Assembly: GCF_004341515.1 (NCBI RefSeq)
Contig: NZ_SLZF01000004.1
Span: 1-64,000, forward strand
DNA length: 64,000 bases
Source of the DNA: Allobosea sp. BK604
GTDB lineage: Bacteria; Pseudomonadota; Alphaproteobacteria; Rhizobiales; Beijerinckiaceae
Reading direction: 5' to 3'
Part shown: positions 51,038-59,285 of the stretch, piece by piece
Numbering within the stretch: the first letter of the stretch is position 1
How the letters are laid out: each line of letters begins with the position of its first letter
The notes under the pieces: generated by a model
What the model was told of the DNA's origin: nothing
Database searches by the model: none
Seen by the model: only the letters and a program-made list of their open reading frames with translations
Program-made: the position numbers and the translations under genes

Positions 51038-51881
51038 AGCGCCCGAGCCGCGCCACGCTGCGGAACTCGCTCGGTGCGACCGAGCAATGGTCGCGGAAGA
51101 AGCGGGTGAAATGGGCGGGAGCGCTGAAGCCGAGCCGGTCGCCGATCGCGGAGAAGCTTTCATCGCCATCGACAATCGCGCCGACGGCGAGCTCGACCTT
51201 GAGCACGTTGAGGAAGACATGCGGCGTCACGCCGGTCGAGGCCTCGAACATGCGGAAGAAATGCGCGCGCGACAGGCCGGCTTCGCTCGCCAGCTTCTCG
51301 ATCGAGAGCGGCGCGGCCGGATTCGAGCGCATCAGCGAAATCGCACGGCGCACGCGGAAATCGACCGCGTTGGAGCGCGCGATCCCGCGCAGCGAGGCGC
51401 CGATCGAGCGCCACGGCGTGAAGCGCTCGATCACGGCGATCATCAGTTCGGAGAGCAGCTCTTCCTGGCGCCGCGTCGCGCCGGGCTCGTGCACCATCTC
51501 GGCCGCGAGATCGAGCGCGGTCTGGCGGATATGGGCGCTGACCTCGCCGGCGGAATGCTCGAAGAAGCCGGGCGTGCCGCTGGCGGCCCAGTTCGGCCTG
51601 AAGCTGCGCAGCCAGTCCGGCTCGATATAGAGCGCCAGGATCAGCGCATTCTTGCGGCGCGGATCATGGATATAGGCATGCGTCTCCCAGGCATTGACCA
51701 GCACCGCGAGATCGTCGGTCAGCGGCGCGACATGGTCGCCGACCAGGAATTGCGTGTCGTCGCCATCGACCTTGAGCAGCACATGGCAATGCGGATGCGC
51801 ATGGCGGACCAGGCTGCGGTCCATATCGAGGAGCGCAACACGTCCAAACGCGCCATGCGCGATCCGGAGCGCATCCGACAT
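51036..51881 (-). CDS. AraC-family transcriptional regulator
   Basis: A 281-residue regulator from ATG 51881 (MSDALRIAHGAFGRVALLDM). Residues about 15-130 form a cupin-like ligand domain with HAHPHCHVLLKVDG; the C-terminus has two helix-turn-helix motifs (SIEKLASEAGLSRAHFFRMF and AIGDRLGFSAPAHFTRFFRD). It lies upstream of the molybdenum-hydroxylase genes on the same strand and probably regulates them. A start at 51920 is possible. Confidence 0.9.
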   Translation of the reverse strand: MSDALRIAHGAFGRVALLDMDRSLVRHAHPHCHVLLKVDGDDTQFLVGDHVAPLTDDLAVLVNAWETHAYIHDPRRKNALILALYIEPDWLRSFRPNWAASGTPGFFEHSAGEVSAHIRQTALDLAAEMVHEPGATRRQEELLSELMIAVIERFTPWRSIGASLRGIARSNAVDFRVRRAISLMRSNPAAPLSIEKLASEAGLSRAHFFRMFEASTGVTPHVFLNVLKVELAVGAIVDGDESFSAIGDRLGFSAPAHFTRFFRDHCSVAPSEFRSVARLGR

Positions 51882-51984
51882 GCTGAAACTTCCGACCCGT
51901 CCCAAAGCGAAACCGGCCACAAGCTAAGCAGCGGGTCCCCGGTTGGCAATGTCGCCGAAGATCGCATGCCGGGCCGGCAAGGGC

Positions 51985-52833
51985 TCAGAAGCGGTAATGG
52001 AGCAGCCGGCCCATGTTCGCCAGCGGCGGGATCAGCGAGAAGGCGTAGATCGCCAGCCTTGCCGACCAGGACATGCGCGCGACCTGCTCGGGATCGTAGC
52101 CTTGCGGGTCATAGGCCCGGAATTCGTTCAGCAGCTCAAGTTGCGGCACCTCCCGCTCGAGCGCGCGCGGATCGTCGAGCGGCCAGAGCAGCCGGGCGCC
52201 GGTTGCGCGCACCGAGGGCAGGTTGCGCAGGAATTTCAGGCCGAGGCTGCTATAGGCGTCGAAGGTGAGCTCGCCCTCGGGCAGATGTTTTATCAGCCGC
52301 CGCAGCAGCTTTGGCACCTCCTCCGGCACGAGATAGGGCAGGAGCCCTTCGGCGATGATCATCGCCGGCTTGTCCTTCGGAATCTGTTCGAGCCAGGCCG
52401 GATCGGTCACGGATGTGCCGATCAGCGCGTAGTTGTCGCGCGCCGGATAGAGCTCGCGGCGCAGCGCGACGACCTCGGGGTAATCGACGTCGAACCAGCG
52501 GATGCCCGGGCCGGGATCGAGGCGGAACACCCGGCTGTCCAGGCCGCAGCCGAGATGCAGCACGGTCGCGTCGGGATGATCAGCCAGGAAGGCCCGCGCC
52601 CAGTCGTCGAGGATATGGGCGCGCATCGCGACGCCGATCATCAGGTCGCGGTCGAGTTTCAGCCTGTCGAAATCATAGTTGATCTTGCTGACCGCTTCGG
52701 CAGCGTAGCGGTCCTTCAGCAGTGAATCGGGCAAATGGCTTTCGCCGGCCTTGCCGTACAGCGTGATGAGAAGAGTCTCCTTCTCCTCCGTCAGCGTGAT
52801 GGTTTCGGCGGTCAATCGGGGTCCTTGTTTCAT
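51985..52833 (-). CDS. Class I methyltransferase, leucine-carboxyl-methyltransferase type
   Basis: A 282-residue protein of the COG3315/Ppm1-like O-methyltransferase family: ATVLHLGCGLDSRVFRLDPG near residue 85, IRWFDVDYPEVVALRRE and MIIAEGLLPYLVPEEV. Such enzymes are often linked to polyketide or small-acid methylation. ATG 52833 (MKQGPRLTAETITLTE) is chosen; the frame is open further but has no start signal. It diverges from the TetR gene, whose palindromic operator lies in the gap. Confidence 0.85.
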   Translation of the reverse strand: MKQGPRLTAETITLTEEKETLLITLYGKAGESHLPDSLLKDRYAAEAVSKINYDFDRLKLDRDLMIGVAMRAHILDDWARAFLADHPDATVLHLGCGLDSRVFRLDPGPGIRWFDVDYPEVVALRRELYPARDNYALIGTSVTDPAWLEQIPKDKPAMIIAEGLLPYLVPEEVPKLLRRLIKHLPEGELTFDAYSSLGLKFLRNLPSVRATGARLLWPLDDPRALEREVPQLELLNEFRAYDPQGYDPEQVARMSWSARLAIYAFSLIPPLANMGRLLHYRF

Positions 52834-52966
52834 CGTGGCCACGTCCTGCCGGCTCGACGAGCAGGCACAGCTGCTGCCTGGAGAAACGCGGCTCAGCCAC
52901 GATAGCTCCCGGGTCGGGGTCAATCCGTGATCCAAGTCACAAAATGGGGCGGCGGAGCTGAGATTA

Positions 52967-52987
52967 ATTATAGACAGATCGATCTGT
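52967..52987. promoter_or_regulatory. TetR operator, site 1
   Basis: ATTATAGACAGATCGATC followed by TGT contains a perfect 14-base palindrome ACAGATCGATCTGT at 52974-52987. The first 18 bases recur, with one change, before the SDR gene at 53625-53642. Site is 19 bases before the TetR start, typical of autorepression. Confidence 0.75.
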
Positions 52988-53005
52988 AATCGATAGGAAG
53001 AGGGC

Positions 53006-53584
53006 ATGGCGAGACCCAGGGAATTCGACCGCGACACCGCGCTGGCACAGGCGATCGCGGTCTTCTGCGAGCATGGCTACGAGGGCAGTTCGACCGCGAT
53101 GCTGCTCGACGCCATGGCGATCAGCCGGCAGAGCCTCTACGACACGTTCGGCGACAAGCGGAAGCTCTATATCGAGGCGCTGCAGCGCTATATCGCCGAC
53201 AGCGTCGCCGAGCAGATCCGCAGCCTGAACGCGGCCCCGAGCGCGCTCAAGGGCATCGAGGCGACCTTGCTCGCCTTCGCGGCGAAAGCCGCTGTCGCAA
53301 CGGCCCCAGGCTGCATGGGCCTTGGCGCAACCTGCGAATTCGGCCGTTCCGATCAGGAGATCACGCTCCTGATCGAGACCGCCGACCGAACCTTGACCTC
53401 TGCATTCGAGCACCGCCTCGTGGCGGCCAAGGCGACCGGGGAGATCGCGGCCGATCTCGACATGCGCGCGGCGACGGATTTCCTCAAGGCAACGCTTGCC
53501 GGCATCAAGCTCGCGGCTCGTGGCGGTGCCTTGCCCGAAGCCTTGAGCGGCATCGCGCGGATGGCGATCCGAAGCCTGAGATAG
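53006..53584 (+). CDS. TetR-family repressor
   Basis: A 192-residue regulator. The N-terminal helix-turn-helix spans about residues 10-55 (ALAQAIAVFCEHGYEGSST, then ISRQSLYDTFGDKRKLY); the rest is a helical ligand domain. The shared palindromic motif in its own promoter and in that of the SDR gene, 77 bases downstream, marks both as targets. Confidence 0.92.
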   Translation: MARPREFDRDTALAQAIAVFCEHGYEGSSTAMLLDAMAISRQSLYDTFGDKRKLYIEALQRYIADSVAEQIRSLNAAPSALKGIEATLLAFAAKAAVATAPGCMGLGATCEFGRSDQEITLLIETADRTLTSAFEHRLVAAKATGEIAADLDMRAATDFLKATLAGIKLAARGGALPEALSGIARMAIRSLR

Positions 53585-53624
53585 CCAACGGAACGATGCA
53601 AGGCGACGCGCTTCTTTGTGCCAA

Positions 53625-53643
53625 ATTATAGACTGATCGATCA
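53625..53643 (+). promoter_or_regulatory. TetR operator, site 2
   Basis: ATTATAGACTGATCGATC then A; includes the perfect 10-base palindrome TGATCGATCA (53634-53643). It lies 18 bases before the SDR start and overlaps the likely promoter. Confidence 0.7.
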
Positions 53644-53661
53644 AAAAAGATGGAGTATCAG

Positions 53662-54402
53662 ATGTCGAAGCCCCTCTCAGGCAAGATCGCGCTGGTGACC
53701 GGCGGTTCGCGCGGCATCGGCGCGGCGATCGTGCGCCGTCTCGCGCATGATGGGGTGGCCGTCGCCTTCACCTATGCCGCCTCCGCGGAGAAGGCCGAGG
53801 CCCTCGCAGCGGAAATCACGGCCGCCGGCGGCGCGGCCCTTGCCATCCAGGCCGACAGCGCCGCTCCCGATTCCGTCAGGATGGCCGTGGCCCGGACGGT
53901 CGGGCAGTTCGGCCGGCTCGATATCCTGGTCAATAATGCCGGGATCCTGCTGCGCGGCGTTGTCGACGAATTCAGCCTCGACGATTTCGACCGGATGGTC
54001 GCGGTCAATGTCAAACCCGTCTTCGTCGCCACGCAGGCGGCCGTGCCGCATATGGGCGAGGGCGGGCGCGTGATCACGGTCGGCAGCGTCACGGCCGACC
54101 GCTCCGGCTTCCCCGGCGCCTCGGTCTACAGCATGACCAAGGGCGCGGTCGCGGCGCTGACGCGTGGCCTGGCGCGCGATCTCGGCCCGCGCGGCATCAC
54201 CGTCAATGTAATCCAGCCCGGTCCGACGGAGACCGACATGAATGCCGACGAGCAGGCCCAGGCGATGGTTCGCCCGCTGATGACGCTCGGCCGCCTCGGC
54301 AAGGATGCCGAGATCGCGAGCCTCGTCGCCTATCTTGCCGGCCCGGAAGCGAGCTTCATCACCGGCTCTGCCTTGACCATCGATGGCGGTTATCTCGCCT
54401 GA
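53662..54402 (+). CDS. Short-chain dehydrogenase/reductase
   Basis: A 246-residue NAD(P)-dependent SDR. Cofactor motif ALVTGGSRGIGAAI near residue 10, NNAG near 90, catalytic Ser-Tyr-Lys in VGSVTADRSG and ASVYSMTKGAV, and the C-terminal FITGSALTIDGGY typical of FabG-like enzymes. ATG 53662 has GGAG at a normal distance; ATG 53650 is less likely. Probably repressed by the adjacent TetR protein and induced by its substrate. Confidence 0.92.
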   Translation: MSKPLSGKIALVTGGSRGIGAAIVRRLAHDGVAVAFTYAASAEKAEALAAEITAAGGAALAIQADSAAPDSVRMAVARTVGQFGRLDILVNNAGILLRGVVDEFSLDDFDRMVAVNVKPVFVATQAAVPHMGEGGRVITVGSVTADRSGFPGASVYSMTKGAVAALTRGLARDLGPRGITVNVIQPGPTETDMNADEQAQAMVRPLMTLGRLGKDAEIASLVAYLAGPEASFITGSALTIDGGYLA

Positions 54403-54496
54403 GCGGCCGGCACGGCCCCTGCCTTGCAACCCCTTCGTCATTTGCTGGAGCGCGTATCCGCTCTAGCATGGCGTCTGAGTGGAGGCAGGTTGGAAC

Positions 54497-55885
54497 ATGG
54501 CGTATCGCGTCGCGGTCGGACGGCAGACTCATGTCTTCGCCGATCTCAGGGAGGTCATGGCGAAGGCGACGCCGCTGCGCTCGGGCGACATGCTGGCCGG
54601 CATCGCCGCTGCCAGCATGGAAGAGAGCATGGCGGCGAAGATCGCGCTCGCGGACCTGCCGCTGCGGAGCTTCCTCACCGAGGCGCTGGTGCCCTACGAG
54701 CAGGACGAGGTCACCCGCCTGATCCTCGACACGCATGACGCGACGGCCTTTGCGCCGATCGCTGCGCTGACGGTCGGCGAGTTCCGCGACTGGCTCTGTT
54801 CCGACCAGGCGACATCATCGGTTCTGGCACGGATCGCGCCCGGCGTGACCCCGGAAATGGCTGCGGCCGTCTCGAAGATCATGCGCAACCAGGATCTGAT
54901 CCTGGTCGCGCGCAAATGCCAGGTCGTCACCCGCTTCCGCAATACGATCGGCCTGCCCGGCACCATGGCGGTGCGGCTCCAGCCCAACCACCCCACGGAC
55001 GCTGCCGCCGGCATCCTCGCCTCGATCGTCGACGGGCTGCTCTATGGCTGCGGCGACGCGGTGATCGGCATCAACCCGGCCTCGGACAGTCCGGGCGTCA
55101 TCGCCGACCTGCTGCGCCTGCTCGACGAGCTCATCCATCGCTTCGAGATCCCGACGCAAGCCTGTGTATTGACTCATGTTACCAGCGCGCTGGCCCTGAT
55201 CGGGCAGGGCGCGCCGGTCGATCTCGTCTTCCAGTCGGTCGCGGGCACGCAGAAGGCGAACGAATCCTTCGGCGTCTCGCTGGCGCTGCTGCAGGAGGGC
55301 ATGGCGGCCGGCCGCTCGCTCGGGCGTGGTACGGTCGGCGACAACGTCATGTATTTCGAGACCGGGCAGGGCTCGGCCCTTTCGGCCGATGCGCATCACG
55401 GCGTCGACCAGCAGACGCTGGAGGCACGTGCCTATGCCGTGGCCCGCGCCTATGAGCCGCTGCTCGTCAATACCGTCGTCGGCTTCATCGGCCCGGAATA
55501 TCTTTATGACGGCAAGCAGATCATCCGCGCCGGCCTCGAGGACCATTTCTGCGGCAAGCTGATGGGCGTGCCGATGGGCTGCGACATCTGTTACACCAAC
55601 CATGCCGAGGCCGATCAGGACGACATGGACACGCTCCTGACCTTGCTGGGTACGGCCGGCGTCAATTTCGTCATGGGCGTGCCCGGCGCCGACGATGTGA
55701 TGCTCAACTACCAGTCCACCTCATTTCACGACCAGCTCTATGTCCGCGAGGTGCTCGGCCTGAAGCGCGCTCCGGAATTCGAGGCCTGGCTGCGGCGGAT
55801 GGAGATCACCGACGCGGCCGGAAAACTGAGCGCCGGCCGCGGCGGCCAGGCGCTGCTGGCGGCGGTGCAGGGCAGGGCGGCATGA
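54497..55885 (+). CDS. eutB: Ethanolamine ammonia-lyase large subunit
   Basis: A 462-residue B12-dependent subunit that, with EutC, converts ethanolamine to acetaldehyde and ammonia. Characteristic text: NPASDSPGVIADLLRLLDEL, YFETGQGSALSADAHHGVDQ, LLVNTVVGFIGPEYLYDGKQ and MGCDICYTNHAEADQDDMD. GGAGG precedes ATG 54497. It overlaps eutC by four bases. No microcompartment, EutA reactivase or aldehyde dehydrogenase genes are here. Confidence 0.96.
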   Translation: MAYRVAVGRQTHVFADLREVMAKATPLRSGDMLAGIAAASMEESMAAKIALADLPLRSFLTEALVPYEQDEVTRLILDTHDATAFAPIAALTVGEFRDWLCSDQATSSVLARIAPGVTPEMAAAVSKIMRNQDLILVARKCQVVTRFRNTIGLPGTMAVRLQPNHPTDAAAGILASIVDGLLYGCGDAVIGINPASDSPGVIADLLRLLDELIHRFEIPTQACVLTHVTSALALIGQGAPVDLVFQSVAGTQKANESFGVSLALLQEGMAAGRSLGRGTVGDNVMYFETGQGSALSADAHHGVDQQTLEARAYAVARAYEPLLVNTVVGFIGPEYLYDGKQIIRAGLEDHFCGKLMGVPMGCDICYTNHAEADQDDMDTLLTLLGTAGVNFVMGVPGADDVMLNYQSTSFHDQLYVREVLGLKRAPEFEAWLRRMEITDAAGKLSAGRGGQALLAAVQGRAA

Positions 55886-56667
55886 GCAACGAACCGGTCT
55901 CGCTCGCCGAGCGCTGGGCCGCGCTGGCGCGGCTGACTCCGGCCCGTATCGGCCTCGGCCGCTCCGGCGCCTCGCTGCCGACGGGCGAGGTGCTGCGCTT
56001 CGGCCTCGCCCATGCCCAGGCGCGCGACGCGGTCCATATCCCGTTCCGGGCCGGCGAGGTCGCGGCGTCGCTGGCCGCCCTTGCCGGCGAGACCGTCGAG
56101 GTCGAGAGCGCCGCGCCCTCGCGCGATCTCTATCTCCGGCGGCCCGATCTCGGCCGGCGGCTGTCGTCGCAGGGCCGCACGGCGCTGGCGGCGCATCGCG
56201 GCGCTTGCGATCTCGCCATCGTCGTCGCCGATGGCCTGTCCTCCACTGCGATCCACCAGAACGCCGCGCCCTTCGTCGCCGTGCTGTTGCCGGCGCTCCA
56301 GCGGCAGCAGCTTCGCCTCGCGCCGATCGTGGTCGCCAGCCAGGGGCGCGTCGCGCTGGGCGACGAGATCGGCGAGCTGCTCGGGGCGCGCGCCGTCGTG
56401 ATGCTGATCGGCGAGCGGCCCGGCCTGTCCTCGCCGGATTCGCTTGGCGCCTATCTCACCTTCGCGCCCCGGTCCGGCCTGAGCGACGCGGCGCGCAACT
56501 GCATCTCGAACATCCGCCCGGGCGGTCTCAGCTACGAGCAGGCCGCCCTCAAGCTCTCCTGGCTGATCGGCGAGGCCTTTCGCCGCTCGCTGACCGGCGT
56601 CGATCTTAAGGACGAGAGCGATCTCGCGCTGGAGGCGGCGGCGCGGCCGGAGCTGCCGCCAGCCTGA
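55882..56667 (+). CDS. eutC: Ethanolamine ammonia-lyase small subunit
   Basis: A 261-residue subunit that completes the B12-binding site. The region LTPARIGLGRSGASLPTGEV at the N-terminus, DLAIVVADGLSSTAIHQNA near 115 and RSGLSDAARNCISNIRPGGL near 200 match EutC. It is the last gene of the pair; a composite repeat follows. Confidence 0.96.
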   Translation: MSNEPVSLAERWAALARLTPARIGLGRSGASLPTGEVLRFGLAHAQARDAVHIPFRAGEVAASLAALAGETVEVESAAPSRDLYLRRPDLGRRLSSQGRTALAAHRGACDLAIVVADGLSSTAIHQNAAPFVAVLLPALQRQQLRLAPIVVASQGRVALGDEIGELLGARAVVMLIGERPGLSSPDSLGAYLTFAPRSGLSDAARNCISNIRPGGLSYEQAALKLSWLIGEAFRRSLTGVDLKDESDLALEAAARPELPPA

Positions 56668-56679
56668 GCTGATGCGGGG

Positions 56680-56867
56680 GCATTTTCGCGCATCGGCTTG
56701 TCCGAAAAGCGCCATCCACGTTTCGGGCCGATGCTCTGGCGTTCTCCCGTCATTGCGAGCACCCGGGTCTTGCCTTCGGCAAGCCCGAGTACAGGCTCCG
56801 CGAAGCAATCCAGGGGCGGCAGCGCTCTACGTCCCCGGATTGCTTCGTCGCTACGCTCCTCGCAATG
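56680..56867. repeat. Composite repeat D-C, inverted orientation, copy 3
   Basis: Unit D (56680-56740) has arms GCATCGGC and GCCGATGC. Unit C (56749-56867) has the same core as 39331-39419, but one arm is broken by about 40 extra bases that themselves form a hairpin (TTGCC-TTC-GGCAA). It lies between the convergent eutC and Bug genes and may terminate both. Confidence 0.85.
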
Positions 56868-56880
56868 CCGGGCATCGATC

Positions 56881-57858
56881 CTATTGCGGCTCGATCTTGG
56901 CGTCGCGGATCACGTTGCGCCAGGTCTCGATATCGCGCTCGACCACGGTCTTGAACTCGGCCGGGCCGAGCGTGCGCGGCACGAGGCCCTGCAGCTTCAT
57001 CCAGTCCTGGATCTTCGGCTGCCTGACGATGTCGATGATCGCGTCGCTCAGCTTGGTCACGATCGGCTCCGGCGTCGCCGCCGGCACGAAGAAGCCGAGC
57101 CAATAGACCTGCTCGAAGCCCTGGCTCATGCCGCTCTCGCGCATGGTCGGCATGGTCGGCATCAGCGGCGAGCGCTCGGGGCTGGTCACGGCGAGCGCCT
57201 TGATCTGCCCGCCTTCGGCCAGCGCGCGCGAGGCGGTGACGGTGTCGAACAGCAGCTGCACCTCGTTGCCCATCAGCGCCTGGATCGAGGGGCCGCCGCC
57301 GCGGAACGGCACATGCACCATGTCGATTCCGGTCTGCAGGCCGAAAAGCTCGCCGATCAGATGGCCGGACGAGCCCTGGCCGGCCGAGCCGAAATTGAGC
57401 TTGCCCGGATTAGCCTTCGCATAGGCGATGAACTCGGCGACGTTCTTCGCCGGCAGCGACGGATGGGTCACCATCAGGTAGGGGCCGATCGCGACCTGGG
57501 CGAGCGGCCGCAGATCCTTGCTGACATTATAGGGCAGGTGCTTCTTGAAGCTCGGGTCGACCGTGATCACCGAGGTGTGGAACAGGATGGTGTAGCCGTC
57601 GGCATCGGCCTTCGCGACGGCGTCGGTGCCGATCGAGCCGGCGGCGCCCGGCCGGTTCTCGACGATGACGGACTGCCCGAAGCGGGCGCGCAACTCATCG
57701 GCGACGGTGCGCGCCACCGGGTCGGTCGAGCCTCCCGGCGGATAGGGCACCACGATCTTGATCAGCTGCTTGGGGAAGCTGTCCGCCGGGCCTTGCGCGG
57801 CGGCGGGGAGAAGCACGGCCAACTGGGCGAGCAGGGCCAGGGCGAGACGCCCGATCAT
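56881..57858 (-). CDS. Bug-family tripartite tricarboxylate transporter receptor
   Basis: A 325-residue periplasmic protein. Signal peptide MIGRLALALLAQLAVLLPAA with cleavage near AAAQG; then IKIVVPYPPGGSTDPVART and GQSVIVENRPGAAGSIGTDA, the classic Bug text. No TctA or TctB permease genes lie beside it, so it must use a distant transporter or serve sensing. The start is fixed by the signal peptide at 57858. Confidence 0.93.
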   Translation of the reverse strand: MIGRLALALLAQLAVLLPAAAQGPADSFPKQLIKIVVPYPPGGSTDPVARTVADELRARFGQSVIVENRPGAAGSIGTDAVAKADADGYTILFHTSVITVDPSFKKHLPYNVSKDLRPLAQVAIGPYLMVTHPSLPAKNVAEFIAYAKANPGKLNFGSAGQGSSGHLIGELFGLQTGIDMVHVPFRGGGPSIQALMGNEVQLLFDTVTASRALAEGGQIKALAVTSPERSPLMPTMPTMRESGMSQGFEQVYWLGFFVPAATPEPIVTKLSDAIIDIVRQPKIQDWMKLQGLVPRTLGPAEFKTVVERDIETWRNVIRDAKIEPQ

Positions 57859-58146
57859 CGGCCGATCCTTTCCTTGAGAATCATTCCTCGCCGAGGCGGC
57901 GGGCGCTCTTTGATCGGCTCCAGACGCGTTTCGGCAAACGAAGGTTATCGGGCTCGCCGCGCCGCAACCATTCACGCCGGGCGGAGGGCAGGTTTGCGCC
58001 GCGTGGAAAGCCGCTACGCCGCAATGATCCGCAGCCCAGCTTTTCATCTGCCGCACAACTGCTCGACGCGGCGTGGCCATGTTCGCACAGGCGAAGGCTC
58101 TGCTAGCTCTCGCCGCGGAAGCCATGTGCTCTCGGGGAGAATGAAC

Positions 58147-59121
58147 ATGCTCGATCGTCGCCATTTCCTGGCAGGGGCAGGTGCTTCGCTCGCCGTCGCC
58201 GCGTCGGGGCCGGCCTCGGCCCAGGCCTGGCCGTCGAAGCCGGTGCGCTTCATCGTGCCCTTCGTCGCGGGCGGCGGCTCGGATGTCGCTGCGCGGCTGC
58301 TGGCCGAGGAGCTGCGCCGCGTGCTGGGCGTGCCCTTCGTCATCGAGAACCGGCCGGGGCTCGCCGGCTCGCTCGGCGCCGATGCAGCGGCCAAGGCCGA
58401 GCCCGACGGCTATACCATCGTCATCGCCACGCCCGGCGTGCAGATGACCAATCCCTTCCTCTACGCGAGGCTGCCCTATGACGCGATGAAGGACCTCCGG
58501 CCGATCGTCCATGTCGCGCAATTGCCGAGCGTGCTGGTCGTCCACCCCTCCGTGCCGGCGAAGACGACGGCCGAGTTCATCGCTCATGCCAAGGCCAATC
58601 CCGGCAAGCTCAACTTCGCCAGCAACGGGCCGGGCTCGGCCAGCCATCTTGCCGTCGAGCTGTTCAAGACCATGGCCGGGATCGACATGATCCACGTGCC
58701 CTATCGTGGCTCGGGGCCGGCGCTGCTCGACCTCGTCGGCGGCCGCGTCGATTGCGCCATCGACTCGCTGACCGCGATGATGCCGCAGGTCCGCGACGGC
58801 AAGCTCAGGGCGCTCGGCGTCTCGACGGCGCAGCGCGTCTCGCTGGAGCCGAACCTGCCGCCGATCGCCGACGGCCTGCCGGGCTACGACGCCTTCACCT
58901 TGCTCTACCTCACCACGGGCTCGGCCGTGCCCGACGCGGCCGTGACGAAGCTGAATGCCGCCGTGAACGAGATCCTGGCCTTGCCCGAGATCAAACGCCG
59001 CTTCGAGGAGCAGGGCATGCTGCCGACCGGCGGCACCCCGGCCGAGCTCCAGGCCGTGATCGAGACCGAGCGCGTCAAGTGGAAGCGCATCATCGATGTC
59101 GCCGGCGTGAAGGTGGAGTAA
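58147..59121 (+). CDS. Bug-family receptor with twin-arginine-like signal
   Basis: A 324-residue periplasmic binding protein. The N-terminus MLDRRHFLAGAGASLAVAAS has an RRxFL Tat-type motif; the mature part has VRFIVPFVAGGGSDVAARLL and VPFVIENRPGLAGSLGADA. ATG 58147 is preferred because GGGGAGA sits eight bases ahead; ATG 58141 is too close to it. It diverges from the other Bug gene with about 290 bases between, in which I see no further gene. Confidence 0.92.
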   Translation: MLDRRHFLAGAGASLAVAASGPASAQAWPSKPVRFIVPFVAGGGSDVAARLLAEELRRVLGVPFVIENRPGLAGSLGADAAAKAEPDGYTIVIATPGVQMTNPFLYARLPYDAMKDLRPIVHVAQLPSVLVVHPSVPAKTTAEFIAHAKANPGKLNFASNGPGSASHLAVELFKTMAGIDMIHVPYRGSGPALLDLVGGRVDCAIDSLTAMMPQVRDGKLRALGVSTAQRVSLEPNLPPIADGLPGYDAFTLLYLTTGSAVPDAAVTKLNAAVNEILALPEIKRRFEEQGMLPTGGTPAELQAVIETERVKWKRIIDVAGVKVE

Positions 59122-59202
59122 CGGCGGCCCATCGAGCCGCGCGCCCGCACGCCGGCATCGAACGCCCGAGGGGATGCACCGGAGGGCGGCTTCAGGGTAG
59201 CC

Positions 59203-59231
59203 GAAAGCGCATGGCGCGCAGAATCGCTTTC
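59203..59231. repeat. Short inverted repeat upstream of the 2H phosphoesterase gene
   Basis: Arms GAAAGCG and CGCTTTC, seven bases each, with 15 bases between. It could be a fragment of another dispersed repeat or an operator. Confidence 0.3.
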
Positions 59232-59285
59232 AACTAGATTTCTCCCCGGACACGCCGCTCTTCCACGCATTCGGGGAGGAAAACG

